In this document: one piece after another, positions 58,282 through 64,000 of the stretch | Layout: the number at the start of each line of letters is the position of its first letter | Position numbering within the stretch: position 1 is the stretch's first letter | Assembly (NCBI GenBank): GCA_022791455.1 | Contig: JAAVZC010000014.1 | Location: forward strand, 145,119 to 209,118 | Length of the DNA: 64,000 nucleotides | Direction: 5' to 3' | Source: Eggerthellaceae bacterium | GTDB lineage: Bacteria; Actinomycetota; Coriobacteriia; Coriobacteriales; Eggerthellaceae | Translations under genes and position numbers: made by a program | Notes under the pieces: generated by a model | Databases searched by the model: none | What the model was told of the DNA's origin: nothing | The model's input: the letters and a program-made list of their open reading frames with translations, nothing else

Positions 58282-58944
58282 CTAGTTGTACGCGCTGATG
58301 GGCTCGACAATGATGGCGCGGCGCTTGGCGCCGGTGGTGGCCAGCGAGCCGGCCTTCATGGAAACGCAGGAAAACTCGCAGGCGCCGCAGCCGTTGCACT
58401 TGTCCTCGATGACGTAGGGGTGCGGGTTGATGGAGACGTCGGTGAGCTCGATGGCGCCATAGGGGCAGGCGTCGTAGCACTCGCGGCAGCCGGTGTCGCG
58501 GTAAGCGAGGCAGGTGGAGGTGTCGATAACAGCACGGCCGATGATAGTGCTCTCGGCGGTAGCGCCGGCGGGCAGCACGAGGGCTTCTGTGGGGCACACT
58601 TCCACGCACTTGGGCACGCCGCCGTTTTCGGCCTGGCAGAAATCGCAGTACTCGGTTTCGAAATCCAGCATGGGAGAACGCATTCCCAGCAGGCCATCCT
58701 CGATTTTGGCGGGCACGATCACCTTGCGCGGGCAGGCCTCGTAGCAGCGCTCGCAGCGAATGCAGGCGCTCACCAGATGCGCCTCGTCCTGCCCTCCCGG
58801 CGGGCGGTTCAGCGGCGTATGGCCCGCGTAACGCATGGCCCCCAACCCCAAAAGGGCAGCCGTCGAGCCCACGCCAATCAGCAGCGACCGGCGCGAAACG
58901 CTCATGGGCTCTTTTTCCCTCTTCTCTTCCTTCTTGTCTGCCAT
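58282..58944 (-). CDS. NapG-like Tat-exported ferredoxin
   Basis: 220 residues from ATG 58944 (MADKKEEKREKEPM) after GAAGAGGAG; the track start at 59085 runs through hairpins. Tat signal SVSRRSLLIGVGSTAALLG, then four 4Fe-4S clusters: CIRCERCYEACP, CDFCQ...CVEVCP, CRECYDACP, CNGCGACEFSC. NapG receives electrons from NapH and feeds a periplasmic oxidoreductase. Here the nearest enzyme is the DmsA-like protein upstream in the operon, not NapA. Confidence 0.9.
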   Translation of the reverse strand: MADKKEEKREKEPMSVSRRSLLIGVGSTAALLGLGAMRYAGHTPLNRPPGGQDEAHLVSACIRCERCYEACPRKVIVPAKIEDGLLGMRSPMLDFETEYCDFCQAENGGVPKCVEVCPTEALVLPAGATAESTIIGRAVIDTSTCLAYRDTGCRECYDACPYGAIELTDVSINPHPYVIEDKCNGCGACEFSCVSMKAGSLATTGAKRRAIIVEPISAYN

Positions 58945-58972
58945 TCCGTTCTCCTCTTCTTTCGGGTGACAG

Positions 58973-59026
58973 GTTTCCCAGAACGAAGCAACCGTTGGAG
59001 GGGGGAGTTGCTCCGTTCTGGGAAAC
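58973..59026 (-). other. Hairpin with C-rich loop upstream of the NapG-like gene
   Basis: GTTTCCCAGAACG/CGTTCTGGGAAAC with an inner AGCAAC/GTTGCT stem; on the minus strand the loop is TCCCCCCTCCAACG, complementary in part to G-rich ribosome sites such as the one at 58952-58960. Possible leader control of NapGH translation. Confidence 0.5.
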
Positions 59027-59035
59027 TTGAAAAAA

Positions 59036-59090
59036 CAAGGGTGCTTGGCACATTGCGAAGAGCGAAGCATTTTGCATTCAAGCACCCTTG
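59036..59090 (-). terminator. Intrinsic terminator between DmsC-like and NapG-like genes
   Basis: CAAGGGTGCTTG pairs with CAAGCACCCTTG (12 bp) and the minus-strand transcript continues TTTTTTC. It probably reduces, rather than abolishes, transcription into the NapGH genes. Confidence 0.75.
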
Positions 59091-59105
59091 TTCAGTTTTC
59101 AATCA

Positions 59106-59135
59106 GGCGGCGAAGCTCACCACAGCTTCGCCGCC
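59106..59135 (-). terminator. GC-rich hairpin directly after the DmsC-like gene
   Basis: GGCGGCGAAGCT pairs with AGCTTCGCCGCC around a six-base loop, 14 bases beyond the DmsC-like stop; no T-run follows, so it may protect the mRNA 3' end rather than terminate. Confidence 0.55.
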
Positions 59136-59149
59136 TTCAGTTCTTCTTC

Positions 59150-60046
59150 CTAGAAGAAAGGCAGCGCGTGGACGGCCACCATGTAGAGCAGGGCGCGCCA
59201 GATGAAGCTGCCCACCACGGCGCAGGCCAGGCCAAGAGCGCCGAAGCTGACGAACTTGCTGGCAGCGGCGCCGCGCATGGCCAGGAAGGCCAGCACGACG
59301 GGCACCACCACGCCCACCAGCTGCACGCCGCCCCAGTAGGCCAGAGCGTTGGAGCCGGTCAGGATGGAGCCCACCACCGAGTCGGTGTCGATCATGCCAA
59401 CGTCGGGCAGGGTGGGATCGAAGTAGTAGGTCACCTCGGTGAACATGCCGCCCATGTTGTTGATAAGCACGGCGTAGATCACCAGCACCACCAGCTGCAC
59501 GAGGCCAGCCACCAGGGCCACCTTGGCGGTGAGGCCCAGGGCGTCGTCGCACTTCACGGCGCCAGCGACGACCATGGCCACCAGACCGCCCAGGAAGCAG
59601 GCGTTCACCACGTAATAGACCGGCAGCATAACGGTGTCCCAAACGGGCAGGGCGCTCATGAGGTAGGAGTCGCCGGTCACCGCGCACAGGGCCAGGCCCA
59701 CGATGATGGCCACAACGCCCACCCACTTGGGGGCGACGCCTTCCTCGGAGCGGCGCATGAGGAAGAAGTAGAGCACCAGCACCACCGCGAAGACGATGCA
59801 GCCGATGAACTCAAGCGTGATGCCCGAGGTGATGTGGCCGAAGCCGTTGAAGATGCGCTCCCAGTGCTCCAGGTGCAGGAACACCGAGATGCCACCTACC
59901 ACCAGAGCCGCAGCCGCCACGATGAGGGAGGGCAGCTGCATCTGCTTGCCGCGACCAAGGACGGTCAGCAGGCCCTGCAGGGCAAGGGTGCCGCCGGCAA
60001 CGCAGAGGAAGAACGTAAACAGAATAAGAGGCCATTGCAGTTCCAT
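59150..60046 (-). CDS. dmsC: DmsC-like membrane anchor
   Basis: 298 residues, eight hydrophobic helices, matching the DmsC anchor family: MELQWPLILFTFFLCVAGGTLALQG, SVFLHLEHWERIFNGFGHITSGITLEFIG, WDTVMLPVYYVVNACFLGG. It oxidises menaquinol and passes electrons to the DmsB-like subunit. GGAGGG precedes the ATG. Part of the operon with reductase 4, its ferredoxin and NapGH; having both DmsC and NapGH is unusual. Confidence 0.88.
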   Translation of the reverse strand: MELQWPLILFTFFLCVAGGTLALQGLLTVLGRGKQMQLPSLIVAAAALVVGGISVFLHLEHWERIFNGFGHITSGITLEFIGCIVFAVVLVLYFFLMRRSEEGVAPKWVGVVAIIVGLALCAVTGDSYLMSALPVWDTVMLPVYYVVNACFLGGLVAMVVAGAVKCDDALGLTAKVALVAGLVQLVVLVIYAVLINNMGGMFTEVTYYFDPTLPDVGMIDTDSVVGSILTGSNALAYWGGVQLVGVVVPVVLAFLAMRGAAASKFVSFGALGLACAVVGSFIWRALLYMVAVHALPFF

Positions 60047-60049
60047 GAG

Positions 60050-60709
60050 TTACGCCCTCCACTTTCTGCCCTCGCGCAGGATGTACATCAGCTTGGGGGC
60101 GTTTCCGGTGTCGGTGAGGTGATGGATGTCATCGTTGGTGTAGGCCTCGATGTAGTCCTTCATCTTCACGCGAGTCTTGGTCATTTCGTCGTACTGGCAG
60201 CCGGGGCTGTCGGGATGGGCCGGGCCCTCGAAGTTGTCGACGCCCTGGTCCAGGTCGCCGAAGAAGCGGGCACGGGCGCCGCACTGGGCCACGCACTGGG
60301 GCAGTTCGCCCTGGCTGATGCGCTGCTCGCAGAGGGTGCACTTCTCCACAACCTTCTCGGTCTCGTTGAGGTAGCGCACGCCGTAGGGGCAGGCCATGGC
60401 GCAGAACTGGCAGCCGATGCACTTCTCTTTGTCCACCTGAATGGTGCCGTCCTCGGCAATGTGCGAGGCCTCAGTGGGGCACACGCGCACGCACTCGGGG
60501 TTCTCGCAGTGCTGGCACTGAACGGGAAGGAAGTACATTTCCACATCCGGGAAGTGGCCAGAGCCACCCTCGGTGGGGTGCGGACCAATGCGCAGGGTCT
60601 TGATCCAGAAGTTGCCCACGTCAACGCCGTTGATGGCCTTGCAAGCAACCGTGCAGGCCAGACAGCCGGTGCAGCGGTTGAGGTCGGTAACAATCGCGTA
60701 GTTTGCCAT
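60050..60709 (-). CDS. dmsB: Four-cluster ferredoxin subunit (DmsB-like), operon 4
   Basis: 219 residues, GGAGG before the ATG: CTGCLACTVAC, CQHCENPECVRVCP, CIGCQFCAMACP, CTLCEQ...CVAQC. Electron carrier between the DmsC-like anchor and reductase 4. It starts 16 bases after the catalytic stop and ends three bases before the dmsC-like start. Confidence 0.93.
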   Translation of the reverse strand: MANYAIVTDLNRCTGCLACTVACKAINGVDVGNFWIKTLRIGPHPTEGGSGHFPDVEMYFLPVQCQHCENPECVRVCPTEASHIAEDGTIQVDKEKCIGCQFCAMACPYGVRYLNETEKVVEKCTLCEQRISQGELPQCVAQCGARARFFGDLDQGVDNFEGPAHPDSPGCQYDEMTKTRVKMKDYIEAYTNDDIHHLTDTGNAPKLMYILREGRKWRA

Positions 60710-60725
60710 TTTTCCCTCCTTTCAG

Positions 60726-63700
60726 TTATTCGTCGATCTTCACGAGCGAACGGGTCTGCAGGCCCTTGGCGTTGCGGTCGTGGAAGGTCAGTTCAATCTT
60801 GGTGTCGTCCAGGCGCGGGTCGTTGGCCATCCATTCCTTCAGACGCGGGTCGTCGGCGTTGGTGATGGCCTCGTTGCCCCACGGGTCGCACGGCACGGGG
60901 TTGTTGAACGGCGAGTTCTCCGGCGTGGCCTTGTAGATGACCACGGGGTTGCCGCGCAGCTGCGAGGCGCCGCACACCCAGCACTGGGCGTACTTGTCCA
61001 TGGTGGAGTTGATGCCCACCAGCTCGAAGCCGTGCGCAGCGTGGTCCATTTCCGGATACCACCAGGCATGGTTGGCGTTGGCGGTGCCGGGCTTGATGCC
61101 GTAGTACAGGTCGACCACTTCGCGGATGGCGCCGAACGGGGTGCGCACCCAAATCCAGTCGCCCTGCTCCAGGCCCAGGCGAGCGGCGTCTTCGGGGTTG
61201 ATCTCGAAGCGCGGGGACGGCCACAGCTCGCGGCACCAGGGAAGCTGCCTGTGCTCGGAGTGGAAGTACACCGGCTGGCGGGAGCCAGAAGTGCAGATGA
61301 AGGTGTTGTCCGGGTACTGCTTCACCATTTCCTTGTACACCTCGAGGTTGTCCTCGGTGCCGTCGTAGGACTTGTTGATGTAGTTCTCGGAGGTCAGCTT
61401 CGCGGAATCCACCAGGCTAGCATCGTAGAGCTCGGGCGCCTGAACGCGGGAGTTCTTCGCCTCGAACCAGCAGGGGAACTTATCGATGTCGGGGATGGAG
61501 CCGTCATAGGCGGCACGATCCGGCGAGCACACGGCAGCGAAGGTCTCGGTCTCGTCGCCGATGTAGGACTCGGCGATGGTGGACCAGATTTCCACCTTGG
61601 ACGTGGGCAGGGTGAAGCCGCACTTCTCGTCGTAGGCGGCGTACAGGTTGTAGCCGGCCTGCTGGCGACGGTAGCCCATCTCCCAGCGGCGATAGGTGCC
61701 CCAGCGCTCGGGATGCCACTTGCGGCAGTCGAACCAGCCCTCTTCCTGGAACTTCGCGGCGTACTGCGGGAAGTCCGGGCCATCCGGGAACTCTTCGATC
61801 TTCCACCAGTCGGTAGCGTCCTTGAGCACGCGGTACTCCTGCTCTTCGTAAGTGACGTCGCCGCCCATCTGCACGAAGTTGTTGTAGTCCAGGTTGTTCC
61901 ACTCGTCGTACTCGGGGTCGCGGTTGTTCCACACCACGCCCATGGCCTTGTACAGGCAGATAACCGATACCGGGTCGAAGGTGACGTCGCCGATGGGCTG
62001 CACGCAGCGCTGGCCGGCGCCGAAGATGCCGCCCGCGCCCTGGGACACACGGCCGGTGTTGGTCTCCAGCCAGTGGGTGCAGGGGAAGACGATGTCGGCG
62101 CAGCCGTTGTTGGGGCAGGACCACAGGTTGAAGTCCACCCAGAAGTCCAGCTTGGTCAGGGCCTCCCAGGCCTCCAGCAGGTTCGACTCGTTCATGAAGT
62201 CGCCGGACATGCATACGCCGCCATGGATCTGGTAGGGGGTGTCGATGCCGTTGATGGAGTCCCAAATGGTGGCGGAGTCAGCCCAAGAGTTCCAGTAGCG
62301 CAGCAGCGGGAAGCGCTCGGCAGAAATCTGCTTGGCGTTCTTCTCGAACGGGGTGGTCTTGCCGGGCCAGGTCTTGGTGGGCTTGTAGGCGCCACCCTTG
62401 CGCTCGGCGATCCACCAGGCCTCGTCGTGCGTGGGCACGTGGTTGCCGTAGCGCTCGGCCAGCGGGGACTTCTCGTCGATCAGGTACTGAACGAAGTTCT
62501 GGATCAGCGGAATCTGGTCCTCGATGGACAGGTCGCGCGGGGTGTTGCCCAGCTCCATGGTGCCAACGCCCACGCCCCACTTGTACGCCGGGTGGGTTTC
62601 CCACTCGTCGTCGGTGACGGAGAAGTCGGTCACCAGCATGTTGGCGCGGCCGGCGCAACCGTCAACTTCGGCCTTGGAGGAGCCGCGGTTGCCGGCGGGC
62701 TCGTCGGAGTTGCCGGTGATGCAGGCAATAATCTGCAGCGCGCGGGTGTTCTGCACCGCGTGACCGGTCTGGTCGGGAGCCAACTGGTAGTGGATGCCGC
62801 CGTTGCCGTGCAGCGGGTTCAGGCGGGTGGTGTAGGCGCGAACCGCTTCTTCAATCTTGTCGGCGGGCACCTCGGTCACCTCGGACACGTAGTCCAGGGT
62901 GTACTTGGACAGGTGATCGGTCCAGGCTTCCCAAACGGTGGGAGCCTCGATGGTCTTGCCGCTCTTCAGCTTCACAGACACGCCGCCCGGGAACAGAGCC
63001 GGGTTCTTCGGTAGGCCCATGGGGTTGGACTTAGCGCCCTTGGCGTTGTCCTCGCCCACCCAGTAGGCGTCGTAGGTGGGGTCGGCCGGGTCGGAGAACT
63101 TGGAGGGGTCCGGCAGCCACGCATCGGCGATGATGGGCTTGTAGGGATGCTCCACCCACACACCGGTCGTGGGGATCTTGTGCTTCTCGCCTTCCCACTG
63201 GCAGGCCTCAGCGTCCCAGTAGGTGGGCTTGTTGTTGTTCTCGTCCCAGACGATGAAGCGACGGTAGGAGTGCTCTTCGTCGGCCGGCTCCCAGTACTGG
63301 GAAACCCACTCGCGGTCGAGGTCGGCCTCGGTGAGGATACGGCTGGTCATGTACATACCGCCGTTGCCCTCCTGGAAGTAACCCTTGTAGGTCTTGCCGT
63401 CGGCTTCCGGGTTCCACAGGAACGGAGCGTTGGTCCAGCGGCGCACGAAGGCGTCGTCGTAGGCCTCGTTGTCGCAGATCCACTTCAGCCAGCCCAGCGA
63501 CAGGCACAGGTCGGTGCCGACACGCAGCGGCAGCCAGATGTCGGCTTCCTTTCCCAGCGGGGTCATGCGGGGGTCGACCAGGATGTGCTTGTAAGAGCGC
63601 TGCGAGCAGTCCACAACGGTACGGTTGGTGGAGTCGTAGTTAGAGTACTCGGCCGCGGTGCCCCACTGCACATATACCAGCGGGCCCTGCTCCACTTCCA

Positions 63701-64000
63701 TCCAGGGGGAGCCCTTCTCGTCGGTCAGCACGCCGCCGAAGTGACGGGGACCCTTGCAGATCTCGTAGGCAAGGTGAGCGTTGGGGGTGGGGAAGATGGA
63801 CTTCAGGGTGCCGTAAGGCGGCTGGGCCCACACGCGAGAGGTGCCGCCCATGGAGAAGTTCGCTTCTCCGCCGTACTTCTCGACGATTTCCTTGAACTTG
63901 GCGCCCGCCTCGTCGAAGCCCTCGGCCAGCGAGATGCGCACCCAGCCGGGATCGTCCTCGCCCTTGGGGTTGGTGCGCTTCATGACGTAGCGCAGGCGGT
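60726..64000 (-). CDS. Molybdopterin oxidoreductase, operon 4, 5' end outside the window
   Basis: Over 1090 codons remain; the frame is open to base 64000, so the Tat signal and first cysteines lie outside. PGWVRISLAEGFDEAG, YVQWGTAAEYSNYDSTNR, LPLRVGTDLCLSLGW, and C-terminal SGSRQPVYFHSEHRQLPWCRELWP place it with the three cassette enzymes. EICKGPRHFGG carries the same putative molybdenum-ligand cysteine. It is longer than the other three, with inserts in the middle third. The full set DmsB, DmsC, NapG and NapH follows. Substrate unknown. Confidence 0.9.
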   Translation of the reverse strand, partial: RLRYVMKRTNPKGEDDPGWVRISLAEGFDEAGAKFKEIVEKYGGEANFSMGGTSRVWAQPPYGTLKSIFPTPNAHLAYEICKGPRHFGGVLTDEKGSPWMEVEQGPLVYVQWGTAAEYSNYDSTNRTVVDCSQRSYKHILVDPRMTPLGKEADIWLPLRVGTDLCLSLGWLKWICDNEAYDDAFVRRWTNAPFLWNPEADGKTYKGYFQEGNGGMYMTSRILTEADLDREWVSQYWEPADEEHSYRRFIVWDENNNKPTYWDAEACQWEGEKHKIPTTGVWVEHPYKPIIADAWLPDPSKFSDPADPTYDAYWVGEDNAKGAKSNPMGLPKNPALFPGGVSVKLKSGKTIEAPTVWEAWTDHLSKYTLDYVSEVTEVPADKIEEAVRAYTTRLNPLHGNGGIHYQLAPDQTGHAVQNTRALQIIACITGNSDEPAGNRGSSKAEVDGCAGRANMLVTDFSVTDDEWETHPAYKWGVGVGTMELGNTPRDLSIEDQIPLIQNFVQYLIDEKSPLAERYGNHVPTHDEAWWIAERKGGAYKPTKTWPGKTTPFEKNAKQISAERFPLLRYWNSWADSATIWDSINGIDTPYQIHGGVCMSGDFMNESNLLEAWEALTKLDFWVDFNLWSCPNNGCADIVFPCTHWLETNTGRVSQGAGGIFGAGQRCVQPIGDVTFDPVSVICLYKAMGVVWNNRDPEYDEWNNLDYNNFVQMGGDVTYEEQEYRVLKDATDWWKIEEFPDGPDFPQYAAKFQEEGWFDCRKWHPERWGTYRRWEMGYRRQQAGYNLYAAYDEKCGFTLPTSKVEIWSTIAESYIGDETETFAAVCSPDRAAYDGSIPDIDKFPCWFEAKNSRVQAPELYDASLVDSAKLTSENYINKSYDGTEDNLEVYKEMVKQYPDNTFICTSGSRQPVYFHSEHRQLPWCRELWPSPRFEINPEDAARLGLEQGDWIWVRTPFGAIREVVDLYYGIKPGTANANHAWWYPEMDHAAHGFELVGINSTMDKYAQCWVCGASQLRGNPVVIYKATPENSPFNNPVPCDPWGNEAITNADDPRLKEWMANDPRLDDTKIELTFHDRNAKGLQTRSLVKIDE

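Noticed and set aside
58973-59026. A second 6C RNA
   Set aside because: Only one C-rich loop is present on the minus strand, no second C-loop terminator follows, and it lies just upstream of a coding start.
60780-63014. 744-residue plus-strand ORF opposite reductase 4
   Set aside because: Antisense shadow of a conserved molybdopterin gene; no independent start signal or domain.

Overview
This window looks like a chromosome segment from a gut-type member of the Eggerthellaceae (class Coriobacteriia, Actinomycetota). The evidence is high GC with long antisense shadow ORFs, many Tat-exported molybdopterin oxidoreductases paired with four-cluster ferredoxin subunits, LuxR regulators carrying polytopic N-terminal membrane domains, and a 6C-type actinobacterial small RNA. 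Genus-level placement is inference. No tRNA, rRNA, CRISPR array, prophage or transposase was seen.

Layout. 1-458: start of htpG behind a sigma-70-like promoter and a CIRCE operator. 527-3705: TPP-riboswitch operon for a thiamine-precursor ABC importer (Thiamine_BP protein, permease, lipoprotein, ATPase). 3826-4623: TacA/TacT-type toxin-antitoxin pair with a palindromic operator. 4822-9339: molybdopterin oxidoreductase / ferredoxin / NrfD operon; the reductase start is out of frame at a G9 tract. 9778-17574: housekeeping and orphan genes (HerA-like ATPase, WalJ-like hydrolase, a zinc-ribbon/DUF5685/J-domain operon, MscS channel, nrdG, XRE regulator). 17660-25161: nrdD behind a NrdR-like box, then an operon with a SNF2 helicase and a homocysteine-methyltransferase-like protein that lacks the metal cysteines. 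25427-25594: 6C RNA.

25933-42524 is the most distinctive region: three consecutive cassettes, each a polytopic LuxR regulator divergent from a Tat-exported molybdopterin enzyme plus its ferredoxin subunit, with no membrane anchor gene. All carry a conserved ICKG/VCKG cysteine where this superfamily binds molybdenum. The architecture resembles gut catechol dehydroxylases and acetylene hydratase more than DMSO reductase; this is inference. 57136-64000 is a fourth enzyme operon that does have membrane and electron-transfer partners (DmsC-like anchor, NapG-like and NapH-like proteins). It could feed electrons from the quinone pool.

42728-57000 holds a DUF4143 ATPase with a tiny coiled-coil partner, a VTC/DUF4956/Cthe_2159-like surface cluster, a DUF2130 protein, an SDR, a two-component system, an iron alcohol dehydrogenase, a lipoprotein and 5-formyl-THF cyclo-ligase.

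Repeats run through the whole window. Two related short palindromic families (GTCATCCTGAG...GGATCT and GTCATCTCGACC...GAGATCCCGTG) sit between genes and also inside at least five ORFs, where they are read through as extra peptide. A separate 288-bp multi-hairpin element occurs twice, each copy just after a minus-strand stop codon, with a compensatory base-pair change. Its hairpin modules recur elsewhere.
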